Shown here: positions 34,050 through 42,281 of the stretch, in pieces | Position numbering within the stretch: the stretch's first letter is position 1 | Layout of the letters: every line of letters begins with the position of its first letter | Assembly (NCBI GenBank): GCA_035967975.1 | Contig: JAWQFQ010000026.1 | Location: 1-64,000, forward strand | Length of the DNA stretch: 64,000 nucleotides | Direction: 5' to 3' | From: Scytonema sp035967975 | GTDB lineage: Bacteria > Cyanobacteriota > Cyanobacteriia > Cyanobacteriales > Nostocaceae | Program-made: the position numbers and the translations under genes | Notes under the pieces: model-generated | What the model saw: only the letters and a program-made list of their open reading frames with translations | Told to the model about the DNA's origin: nothing | The model's database searches: none

Positions 34050-34745
34050 TTACGCAGCCACATGACCGCAGCGCTGGTTAGCGGGTACGGCTTCCATCAT
34101 CTTTTTAGGATTAGGTAGATTCAAGTTTTCCATCAATTGGATAAATTCATTGCGGTTATGTCCCACAAATCGGGGATTCCACTGTTTCTCTTCCCTAATG
34201 GTGGATACTGTGTTACCGCGATAATCATGACCAGGATATACCAAGGTTTCATCAGGTAATGTAAACAATCGTTGTGAGATCGAGTCATACATTATCCCTG
34301 CATCCCCACTCTGGAAATCAGTCCGTCCACAACCACGAATTAATAGTGCATCTCCAGTCAGCAGGTGAGTTCCGTTTACTAAATAAGCATGATGGCTATC
34401 AGTATGACCCGGAGTTGCGATCGCTTCTACCCTCACACTACCCAATTCCAATACTTCACCATCCTTGATCAACCTATCTGCACATCTAGCTTGGGCGTTC
34501 TCCGGTACAATTCCCAAACAACCCGTCATCTCCCGCAGTTTAGCCGTTCCAGTAATATGATCGGCGTGGATGTGGGTTTCTAGACAGTATTTTAGAGTGA
34601 GTCCTAGTTCTTTGAGTAATTGGCGATCGCGTTCCACCTGTTCTAACACCGGATCGACCAAAATCGCAGTTTTAGTCCCTACATCAGCAATTAAATAAGT
34701 ATATGTACTTGTTTCTGGGTCAAAGAGTTGTCGGAATAACATCAT
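34050..34745 (-). CDS. ETHE1/Blh-type persulfide dioxygenase (MBL fold)
   Basis: A 231-residue metallo-beta-lactamase-fold protein. Iron ligands of the ETHE1 type are visible: THIHADHITG, TPGHTDSHHAYL, LTGDALLIRGCGRTDFQSGD and the late PGHDYRG. This family oxidises glutathione persulfide to sulfite. I choose ATG 34745 (MMLFRQLF), because GGAG lies six bases upstream and the longer frame from 34781 would start right beside the operator dyad with no room for a ribosome-binding site. It is the first gene of a three-gene operon. Confidence 0.9.
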   Translation of the reverse strand: MMLFRQLFDPETSTYTYLIADVGTKTAILVDPVLEQVERDRQLLKELGLTLKYCLETHIHADHITGTAKLREMTGCLGIVPENAQARCADRLIKDGEVLELGSVRVEAIATPGHTDSHHAYLVNGTHLLTGDALLIRGCGRTDFQSGDAGIMYDSISQRLFTLPDETLVYPGHDYRGNTVSTIREEKQWNPRFVGHNRNEFIQLMENLNLPNPKKMMEAVPANQRCGHVAA

Positions 34746-34782
34746 GGCTAACTCCATATGGAAATCAATCCTTGTTTTCATT

Positions 34783-34802
34783 ATATGACTATACAGTAAT
34801 AT
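34783..34802. promoter_or_regulatory. ATAT dyad operator before the sulfur operon
   Basis: ATATGACT-ATAC-AGTAATAT, arms matching at seven of eight positions. Operons of this type are often controlled by persulfide-sensing ArsR-family repressors (BigR/SqrR) at AT-rich dyads. No such regulator gene is next to it. Confidence 0.5.
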
Positions 34803-35028
34803 CTTGATTCTGTCTAGTAGTCTATGTCATGAATTTTGATGTGAAACTGGGATTTTCACTCCCGACGATATACTTTAAGCGGTCAGCACATCGCGTATCA
34901 GCTAAGAGCCAAAATTAGAAACTGTGGAGATTATTGGTAAAGCGATCGCCCTCAGTCACACCTTAAATGACCAATGACAACGTTTATCCTGGTACTATAT
35001 ACTATAATCTGGACAATTTCGTCAAATT

Positions 35029-36096
35029 ATGTTAAAGACATTAAAAATTGAAAATTTTCGTTGTTTCCAAACATTTAAGCTTCAACAGCTTGGCAAGTTA
35101 AACCTGCTTGTCGGTACTAACAATAGTGGTAAAACATCAATCTTAGAAGCAATTCAACTGCTTACCTCTCAGTCTAACCTCGAAACATTACAAGAAGTAA
35201 TGATTGGTCGAGGCGAGTATATTTTAAACGAGGAACGAGATGGCAGTCGTGAGTTAGATGTTCGCCATCTTTTTTATGGTCATGAAATTGATGTAGGTAG
35301 TAAATTTTCCATCATTAGTGGCAATCATAACAATGAAGGAGGAATTGTTTTCTCTGTAGAAAATACAGCCCAACTTAACTTATTTGAAGAATTACAAGAG
35401 TTGGTATTGGTTATTGAGTGGTTGGGACAGAAGTATGAAAGTATAAAATTACCATTGTCACCTGCGGAAGGTCTTCCCTTAGATTATGTCAGGCGGATTC
35501 GTAGAGATTTGAATAAATCTGGAGTTAGAACACAATTTATAACATCATCCTTTCTAACAGCAAAGGAAATGATTAATTTATTTAATAAAGTAGTTCTAAC
35601 TTCTGAGGAAGATTTTGTTATAGAAGCACTCCGAACCATTGAACCAAAAATCGAACGCATTGCTCCAAGCGAGATTAAATATAAAGAAACTGTCTCACGT
35701 AGCGGCTTTCGAGTACGTCTATCTGATAGCGATCAACCTATACCTCTTGGCAACATGGGAGATGGAATATGGCGAATGTTAGGACTTACACTAGCAATTG
35801 TTGATGCAAGAAACGGTGTTTTACTAGTGGATGAAATTGACACCGGGCTTCACTTTAGCGCAATGTCTGATATGTGGAAATTAATCTGGAAAACAGCTAA
35901 GCGACTGAATGTTCAAGTTTTCGCTACAACCCATAATAGTGACTGCTGGACAAGCCTAGCTGCAATTGCAAATACTGAAAGCCCCAGTGAGGAAGGTATT
36001 ACAATTCAAAGGATTGAAAAAGGTAAACCAAGCAGTATTGTCTTTACTGAGCGACAAGTTGTAATCGCTGCTGAACGAGGAATTGAGGTGCGGTAG
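35029..36096 (+). CDS. AAA ATPase of the OLD/RecF-like family
   Basis: A 355-residue ATPase: KIENFRCFQTFKLQQLG N-terminal strand, Walker A VGTNNSGKTS (Lys35), signature-like PLGNMGDGIWRMLGL (about 239-253), Walker B VLLVDEID (264-271) and ATTHNSDC as the switch His. The fold is the ABC-like ATPase without a separate TOPRIM domain, as in the AAA_15/AAA_21 groups. Such ATPases pair with a DUF3226/TOPRIM-type nuclease partner in many cyanobacteria, and related pairs act in phage defence. Here the partner gene right downstream is shortened. Confidence 0.85.
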   Translation: MLKTLKIENFRCFQTFKLQQLGKLNLLVGTNNSGKTSILEAIQLLTSQSNLETLQEVMIGRGEYILNEERDGSRELDVRHLFYGHEIDVGSKFSIISGNHNNEGGIVFSVENTAQLNLFEELQELVLVIEWLGQKYESIKLPLSPAEGLPLDYVRRIRRDLNKSGVRTQFITSSFLTAKEMINLFNKVVLTSEEDFVIEALRTIEPKIERIAPSEIKYKETVSRSGFRVRLSDSDQPIPLGNMGDGIWRMLGLTLAIVDARNGVLLVDEIDTGLHFSAMSDMWKLIWKTAKRLNVQVFATTHNSDCWTSLAAIANTESPSEEGITIQRIEKGKPSSIVFTERQVVIAAERGIEVR

Positions 36097-36099
36097 AGA

Positions 36100-36417
36100 A
36101 TGGCTGACATTCATCAAAATGCTCAGGAAGTCGTCCAAGATGCAAAAAGTAAAGGCGCACCATTTACAGAGCCTCATCTTGATAAAGCAAATATTTATAC
36201 CTGGTTAGCTTGGCAGAACCCTCCAGGACGACAACTACATCAAGCAGTTACCGAACGTATTCTAAACCCACATCACCCTCATGCTCAAAAGTTTGTAAGT
36301 TGGTTTAAAACTTTGTATAGCTTGACTTGGGTTCTTGCAGCTATCAACCAAAGTACTATCGTGTCGAAGCTGGCGGAAAATGCACACGTCCCAGAATTCG
36401 GGAGTTGCAAAAAATAA
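36100..36417 (+). CDS. Shortened DUF3226-like partner protein
   Basis: A 105-residue protein whose middle matches the C-terminal part of DUF3226 proteins: KANIYTWLAWQNPPGRQLHQ, AVTERILN and AQKFVSWFKTLY. Members are usually over 200 residues with an N-terminal TOPRIM-like acidic nuclease part, which is missing here. The start ATG 36100 lies 3 bases after the ATPase stop, so most of the gene was deleted in place. It is probably inactive as a nuclease. Its context with the ATPase supports the assignment. Confidence 0.6.
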   Translation: MADIHQNAQEVVQDAKSKGAPFTEPHLDKANIYTWLAWQNPPGRQLHQAVTERILNPHHPHAQKFVSWFKTLYSLTWVLAAINQSTIVSKLAENAHVPEFGSCKK

Positions 36418-36556
36418 AAAAATTACAAAACTTAACTTGATTTTTATATTACTATCTGCTTTATATAGTAAATAAAGCAATGTTATTCGCTGATTGAATT
36501 TAACCCAGACGCATTGTGGTAGGGAGTGGAAGAACAGCGATCGCGAGGGTTTAGGT

Positions 36557-36691
36557 ATGGGTCAACTATTTAACAAGCTTAAGCAGGATATTTTATATCA
36601 GCATGGGATGAATGCTTGTCTGAATTGCGGTGTTGCTTCTTTGAAGGAGTCTTGCAGATATGGGGATTTCTGTTGGCGATCGCAAGATTAA
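36557..36691 (+). CDS. Small Cys-rich hypothetical protein
   Basis: A 44-residue frame: MGQLFNKLKQDILYQHG, then ACLNCGVASLKESCRYGDFC. Four cysteines in a CxxC...CxxxxxxC layout could bind a metal. GAGG lies about nine bases before the ATG. No family is recognised and the call is tentative. Confidence 0.3.
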   Translation: MGQLFNKLKQDILYQHGMNACLNCGVASLKESCRYGDFCWRSQD

Positions 36692-36757
36692 ACTCAGAAA
36701 CATAGTAGATGTGTTAGTGAATGACCTAGACATTTCTAGTCAAATCAAAAAGCCTCT

Positions 36758-37003
36758 TTGAAGAGTACTGACTTAAGCTATGCAGATATGCGTCATTCTT
36801 TATTAGAAGGAGTTGATTTGAGCTATTCTAATCTCAGTCATACTGATTTAAGAGATGCAAAGCATCTCCGACCCGAGCAAGTTAAAGTAGCTAAAAATTT
36901 TCAACAAGCGATATACGACTCGGACTTCTCCAAGCAGCTGGGTTTACACTTAGAAACAACTTCAGTATTATTGCATTCACCCAAAGTGACAAAAGCAGGT
37001 TAA
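36758..37003 (+). pseudogene. Pentapeptide-repeat protein C-terminal fragment
   Basis: The frame reads DLSYADMRHSLLEGVDLSYS and NLSHTDLRDAKHL, i.e. the last A(D/N)LxX repeats, then PEQVKVAKNFQQAIYDSDF, a common C-terminal extension. There is no proper start and only a few repeats, so it is the 3' end of a longer gene. Confidence 0.6.
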
Positions 37004-37093
37004 TCCCAAAGCATTTTGTTCATCTTGTTCACGGGCGAGGACGCCCGTACCACAAGAAATATTGTCCGACTTTTTTATTTGTAACTCCCTGAT

Positions 37094-37372
37094 ATGGCAT
37101 CTATATCTTCTGTTCAACCATTCGTGATTAATATTTCTCCCTCGGAATTTGCCAACTTACCTGAACCTCCCTTACTTATAGATGTGCGTAGCAAATTTGA
37201 GTATGGAATGTTTGATGCACCGAGGGCAATTAACCTGAGTTTGCCAAGTCTTTTGATAGGTAGGATACCAGGTTTGCGTCGCTGGTTTTACCCCCAATGG
37301 TTTCGGGATTTATCCAAAAGCCAACCCGTTGCTGTGATTTGTTTAACATCACATCGCAGCCCTATCGCATAA
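37094..37372 (+). pseudogene. Rhodanese-like domain, truncated
   Basis: A 92-codon frame: MASISSVQPFVINISPSEFA, LLIDVRSKFEYGMFDAPRAI, and VICLTSHRSPIA with the catalytic-loop Cys. The sequence stops within the active-site region (expected CxxxxRS followed by about 30 residues). The rest is replaced by the D1 fragment that follows. Possibly expressed, but incomplete. Confidence 0.6.
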
Positions 37373-37429
37373 ATTTGCAATACCAATGAGAATGAATCAC
37401 CTAATGCAGGATACACACTGAACCAATCG

Positions 37430-37765
37430 AACATTACTTACAATTATTTAGCAGGACATTCTGGCTTCTTGGGAAGATTACTCATTCCTTGGTTTGCGAG
37501 TCGTAACCACCGCACTTTCCATTTTCTTTTAGCTGCTTTGCCAACGGTAGGTATTTGGTTTGCTGCACTTGGTGTCAGTACAATGGCTTTTAATCTGAAT
37601 GGATTGAACTTCCATCACTCTATTCTAGATAATGAAGGTCAGGTCATCAATACTCATGCCGATATTCTAAATCGGGCTAGTCTGGGCATTCAAGCAATGC
37701 ACGCACCTAATGCTCATCACTTCCTGGTTGTACTGACAAGCAGTGAAGCAATTCCAGTCAGTTGA
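37430..37765 (+). pseudogene. psbA: psbA fragment, rogue-type D1 C-terminal third
   Basis: The frame reads YNYLAGHSGFLGRLLIPWFA, SRNHRTFHFLLAALPTVGIW, then STMAFNLNGLNFHHSILDNE and IQAMHAPNAHHFLVVLTSSE. This is the last 105 residues of a photosystem II D1 protein. By alignment to standard D1 numbering the Mn4CaO5 ligands Glu333 and Asp342 are Ala and Val, while His332 and His337 are kept, which is typical of rogue (sentinel) D1 proteins. The first two thirds of the gene are missing; a remnant of a rhodanese gene precedes it. Confidence 0.8.
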
Positions 37766-37816
37766 CAATAAGGATCTGGGGTAATATTACTCGGTTAAGG
37801 GTTGTTCGCGCTGTCA

Positions 37817-37847
37817 GAAACCCGGTTTCTCCAAGAAACCGGGTTTT
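37817..37847 (-). repeat. GAAACCCGG palindrome, copy 3, possible terminator
   Basis: GAAACCCGGTTTCT paired with AGAAACCGGGTTTT. Between the D1 fragment and the kinase, where both directions end. Confidence 0.7.
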
Positions 37848-37913
37848 TAATTGTCACACTTCACAGTTTCTAATTTTCGCGCTTCCCTTGTAGTCTTTCC
37901 TACACACGTAGGA

Positions 37914-40226
37914 TTACAATCCACTTAAAACATCTTTAATAGTACGGAGTAATTCCATAACAGTATAAGGCTTTGATAAAAATGCTTTTACACCGATATC
38001 ACCTACTTCTACAAACTGAGATTCTGACATCACTCCACTATTAGCAATTATTTTAATAGAGGGATTCATTGTTTGTAAAATACGCATAGCATTCAACCCA
38101 TCCATTGAGGGCATCTGTAGATCCATAAGCACCAAGCTAATTTCATTTCCATGCTGAGCATAGAGTGAGATTGCTTCAATACCATTACGAGCAGTCAGGA
38201 TTTTATAATTATATTGTTCTACTAAAGTTTTGGTAGTTTCAAGAATAAATACTTCGTCATCAACTATTAAAATCAATTCACCATTTCCTCTAGGTATTTC
38301 AGTATCAAAAATGTCCTCCGTGTCTTCCATTCCAGTAGCTGGGAAGTACACCTTAAATTGGCTACCTTTATCAACTTCACTGTGTACTTCTATAAAACCA
38401 CTGTGGTTTTTGACGATTCTCCTTACAGTTGATAGCCCCAATCCCGTACCTTGTCCCACTTCTTTAGTCGTGAAAAAAGGTTCAAAAATGCGTTCCAATT
38501 GCTCTTGGGGTATACCGCAGCCTGTATCTGATATAGTGATGACCACATAAGCACCCGCTTTTGCTTCTGGATTCATCGTTGCATAGTTATCATCAATGTA
38601 GCGATTTTCGGCTTTCAAACTGAGAACACCCCCATTAGGCATGGCATCACGAGCATTGACACACAGGTTCAGCAAAACCTGATTGAGTTGAGTAGGATTT
38701 GCCGAGACTAACCACAAATCTTGTGTTGGTCGATTAGTATAGATTTCAATCGATTTTGGAAATGTGTTTTTGGCAATCTGCTCAATTTCCTGAAGTATGT
38801 GTTTTACTTGTAAAGATATGTACTTCCCTTCTACTCCTTTTCCAAACAACAGAATTTGCTGGACTAACTCGGCTCCACGTTTACAGTTTTCTTCCAGAGT
38901 ATCCAATAGTTGCCGATCTTGTTCATCAAGATTAGAAAGTTTAAATGAAAGCAGTTGGGCAATTATCAGAATCGGAGTGAGGATGTTATTGAAGTCATGA
39001 GCAATACCACTTGCTAAAGCACCGAGGCTTTCTAGCCGTTGAGTGCGGAGGAACTGTTCTTCCAGTTGTTTTTTTTCCGTAATGTCTGTGTTAACAACAA
39101 GAATTGATTTTGGTTGTCCTGTTTCATCACGTACTAAAGTCCAGTGGCTTTCAACAACAAGGTTCTTGCCGCTTTTTGAAACCATCTGCAACTCACCTTG
39201 CCATTTTCCTTCATTAATAACAGTCAAAGTCACTTCTTCAACTTGTGGTATGATATTTCTGGAAAAAAGTTCGGTAGCCTTCGCTCCAATCACTTCTGAT
39301 GCCTCCCAACCATACAGTTGCTCAGCACTAGCGTTCCAAAATAAAATGCGATGTTCTAAGTCTCTGACAAAAATCGCATCTGTAGCAACATCTAACAAGG
39401 CAGTTTGTTCGCGAATTTTCTGTTCCGTTTGTTTGTTAGCGGTGATATCAAAAATTACGCCATCAATCTGCAACTGTTGACCATTAGTAGTGTAAACGGG
39501 TTTACCCTGTTCCCAAAGGTAACGAATGTTACCTTCTTTGTCGCGAATGCGGTATTCAAATTGGAAGGGCTCGTTTCTGGCAACTGCATCCTTGACCATT
39601 GCAATTACCCGTGTACGATCTTCTGGTAAAATTAGAGGGTCGATTATACAAACTTCACCAGGAGTCAAGTCCTCAAGTTTAGATCCCGTTATTGTCTCTG
39701 CTATATTGTTGAAGAGAAATGTACGGTGATTTTCTCTCGGAAAAACTCTGTAAACAAGAGCAGGAAGATTGTTAGCAAGGGTGCGGTATTGCAACTCGCT
39801 CTCTCGTAGCGCTTCTAGAACTTTTTGGTTCTCAGTAATTTCTTGCACCATCACATTCACACCCAATACTTTACCACCAGATCCCTTTAAAGGGCGGAAA
39901 CTTACTAACCAAACACGTTCAATTCCCGGTTGTGCAGGCGTGCTACCGCGAATTTTGTGATTGACAATTGGCATTCCTGAATAGATAACTTGCTGATAAA
40001 GCAGCTCCAATTCTGCGCTCATAGTAGGAAGCACTTCCTTGATTGTACGCCCAATATGCTCCGACACAGACAACCCGTTCATAGCCGCTAGGTGTTCGTT
40101 GATACGGATAAATCGCAAACTTGTGTCCACAAAGCATAAACCAACGGGAGCAGTGGCGTAAATAGTTTCCAGTTCTGCTAATTGCTGAGTGACTATTTCT
40201 TCATTATGGTGTAGTGCTTCTTTCAT
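37914..40226 (-). CDS. Hybrid PAS-PAS-PAS histidine kinase with receiver domain
   Basis: A 770-residue cytosolic kinase. Three PAS domains follow the start (about 15-125, 145-260 and 275-385). The DHp H-box is GALASGIAHDFNNILTP, followed by a HATPase with NLCVNARDAM, SDTGCGIP and TTKEVGQGTGLGLSTV. The C-terminal REC domain has VDDEVF, LVLMDLQMPSMDG and a conserved SKPYT. ATG 40226 replaces the longer TTG 40232 start. No output gene is adjacent, so its response regulator must be elsewhere. The intact counterpart of the decayed kinase at 29133-30730. Confidence 0.9.
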   Translation of the reverse strand: MKEALHHNEEIVTQQLAELETIYATAPVGLCFVDTSLRFIRINEHLAAMNGLSVSEHIGRTIKEVLPTMSAELELLYQQVIYSGMPIVNHKIRGSTPAQPGIERVWLVSFRPLKGSGGKVLGVNVMVQEITENQKVLEALRESELQYRTLANNLPALVYRVFPRENHRTFLFNNIAETITGSKLEDLTPGEVCIIDPLILPEDRTRVIAMVKDAVARNEPFQFEYRIRDKEGNIRYLWEQGKPVYTTNGQQLQIDGVIFDITANKQTEQKIREQTALLDVATDAIFVRDLEHRILFWNASAEQLYGWEASEVIGAKATELFSRNIIPQVEEVTLTVINEGKWQGELQMVSKSGKNLVVESHWTLVRDETGQPKSILVVNTDITEKKQLEEQFLRTQRLESLGALASGIAHDFNNILTPILIIAQLLSFKLSNLDEQDRQLLDTLEENCKRGAELVQQILLFGKGVEGKYISLQVKHILQEIEQIAKNTFPKSIEIYTNRPTQDLWLVSANPTQLNQVLLNLCVNARDAMPNGGVLSLKAENRYIDDNYATMNPEAKAGAYVVITISDTGCGIPQEQLERIFEPFFTTKEVGQGTGLGLSTVRRIVKNHSGFIEVHSEVDKGSQFKVYFPATGMEDTEDIFDTEIPRGNGELILIVDDEVFILETTKTLVEQYNYKILTARNGIEAISLYAQHGNEISLVLMDLQMPSMDGLNAMRILQTMNPSIKIIANSGVMSESQFVEVGDIGVKAFLSKPYTVMELLRTIKDVLSGL

Positions 40227-40232
40227 ATGCAA

Positions 40233-40832
40233 ATCTTCAACTATTGCTTGGTTTTGTTACAGATACTATAAATTCATCATTAAGTTCCTTTGTAATAGTT
40301 CTGCTGTTGTATGAACCGTATGATTGCGTTGCTCTGTTGAATCAGGGATTCATACAAATTTATTATTGATTTGGGTGTGTATATTTGGTAGCATACTTTT
40401 TTTGGTTGGGTAATGTTTTAACTATTTGTAATTACAGCCATTTTCAGGTAAATAGACCACAGTTGTAGGGGCGTTGGCGGAGCCTTCCCGGAGGGTACGG
40501 TTGAGAGCCCTTACTTTGGATGTGGTTCATTTAGGTGAAAACTGCTGTAAGTTATGTTGAGGTTGTCCTGGCTATATTTTTAGAGTAAAAAAACATTTTG
40601 AAGTTTTTGTGAGGAAATACTCAAGACCTATCACAGAAGAAACATTTTTGAAGTATCTCTACAAAAAGAGATATAGCAGACCTAAATTATTTGTAAAGGC
40701 GAGAAACCCGGTATCTCAAAGATACCGGGTTTCTGGGGTTTGCAAGTTTTACAAATCAAATACAATTGCTATATATCTCAAAAACTACTAGCATAACTCT
40801 TGAGATAAAGAACAAAAACATAATAAAAATTA
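40233..40832. other. Intergenic spacer with repeats
   Basis: Holds GGGGCGTTGGCGGAGCCTTCC near 40470 and the GAAACCCGG palindrome. No gene is seen. Confidence 0.5.
40702..40734. repeat. GAAACCCGG palindrome, copy 4
   Basis: AGAAACCCGGTATC paired with GATACCGGGTTTCT; nearly identical to copy 2 at 31224. Confidence 0.75.
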
Positions 40833-42242
40833 TTACAATGGCAAGCGCACTTGAAATCTCGTCTCCCCTGGTTGCGAGAAAATCCGAATATCTCCTTGAT
40901 GTTGGTCTACGACAATACGGTAGACAATGTGCAGTCCAAGCCCAGTCCCTTTACCTACATCTTTTGTTGTAAAAAATGGCTCAAAAATATGCGATCGCAT
41001 TTCTGGAGAAATCCCATAACCATTATCAGTAATTTCTACAAGCAAAAAGTCAGTTTCACAACTTGTACGAATCCCAATAGTCGGAGCTTGTCCATCATTT
41101 CCCACACCCTGCTCTAAGGCATCAATTCCATTATCAATCAGATTTGTCCAGACTTGATTAAGTTCATTACCATAAGCCCAGATACGTGGTACTTTCGTAT
41201 CATAGTCTTTAATGACCATCACATTTCCCTGCTTGAGCTTGTGACTTAAGATGGTTAAAGTACTTTCTATACCATCATGTACATTGATTTCCTGAAGTGG
41301 TGCTTTATCCATATAAGAATAATCTTTGACCGCTTCAACGAGGGTAGAAATACGCAAAGTACAATGGTCGATTTCGTCTAACAATCCCCTTTCTTGAAGT
41401 GTTATTTCTATCCAACCCAGGACATTTCCTAACAATAAATCACCTACATTTTTTCTTACACTCTCCAACCATTCAATATTAAGTCCTGCTGTTACCAAGG
41501 TAGGAGCTAATTTCCAAGCATTATTTATATTGCACCCTTCTAGCCATTGAGTGACTTCATCCTCTAAATCACTTTGGGCGATTGGGTCTAATTTTTCTGC
41601 GGTTTTCGCACGGGCGATCGCATCTTGCTGTAACTCAGCCAAAAAAGCTTTTTGGGAGCAAATTAACTGCTGTTGATTGAGCTTAATAGTCAGTGGTTGT
41701 AACACTTCTCGAGTTTGACGCAGTTGTCCCACAGCTCTGCGACACGCAGAAGCGGGATTATTCAACTCGTGTGCTAAACCTGCGGCTAAAGTACCTAATG
41801 CTACTAACTTTTCTCGATGTTGAGAAATCGTCTGTACCTCTTGCAAGCGTTCAGCCATTGTGCGGAGAATTGTTGTCATCACACAGGTACAACTAGAAAG
41901 CATTTCCCAAAATACGTGTAATGGTAATTCAAAAATATGACAGCGAGTCACAGCCCGACCACTAGCCCAAAAATGGGTTTGACCCATTAAAACTGGTAAT
42001 TCACCAAACAGCGTTTTTGGTTCGTAAATTGCTAGTAAAACTTCTTGATTACCCACTTTCTGTGTAATCCGTATTTGACCTTCAAGCAATACAAAAACAT
42101 GGTTAGCAGGGTCACCTTCATAACGATGAATTTCACCCGGTTCTCGCCAGACTTCTACACCCTCTGCAAGCAACCATTGCAATCTTTCGTCACTCAATTT
42201 AGAAAAGAGCGGTACTTGGCGTAAAGTATTGATATCAAGCAT
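40833..42242 (-). CDS. Cyclic-nucleotide-binding-domain histidine kinase 1
   Basis: A 469-residue protein. Residues 1-125 form a Crp-type cNMP-binding fold (GEIHRYEGDP, VFVLLEGQIRI, LFGELPVLMG). A linker leads to the DHp H-box LAAGLAHELNNPASACRR (His158), a long helical insert with LDPIAQSDLEDEVTQWLE, and a HATPase (NLIDNGIDAL, DNGYGISPEM, TTKDVGKGTGLGLHIV). There is no receiver domain. The third gene of the block, its partner should be the response-regulator flavoprotein (43823-45484). It is a paralogue of the next gene upstream. Ligand of the cNMP fold is unknown; the arginine that binds phosphate is not obvious. Confidence 0.9.
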   Translation of the reverse strand: MLDINTLRQVPLFSKLSDERLQWLLAEGVEVWREPGEIHRYEGDPANHVFVLLEGQIRITQKVGNQEVLLAIYEPKTLFGELPVLMGQTHFWASGRAVTRCHIFELPLHVFWEMLSSCTCVMTTILRTMAERLQEVQTISQHREKLVALGTLAAGLAHELNNPASACRRAVGQLRQTREVLQPLTIKLNQQQLICSQKAFLAELQQDAIARAKTAEKLDPIAQSDLEDEVTQWLEGCNINNAWKLAPTLVTAGLNIEWLESVRKNVGDLLLGNVLGWIEITLQERGLLDEIDHCTLRISTLVEAVKDYSYMDKAPLQEINVHDGIESTLTILSHKLKQGNVMVIKDYDTKVPRIWAYGNELNQVWTNLIDNGIDALEQGVGNDGQAPTIGIRTSCETDFLLVEITDNGYGISPEMRSHIFEPFFTTKDVGKGTGLGLHIVYRIVVDQHQGDIRIFSQPGETRFQVRLPL

Positions 42243-42281
42243 AATTTATAAAAGCTGTGTTTAAAAGATTTCACATCAATT

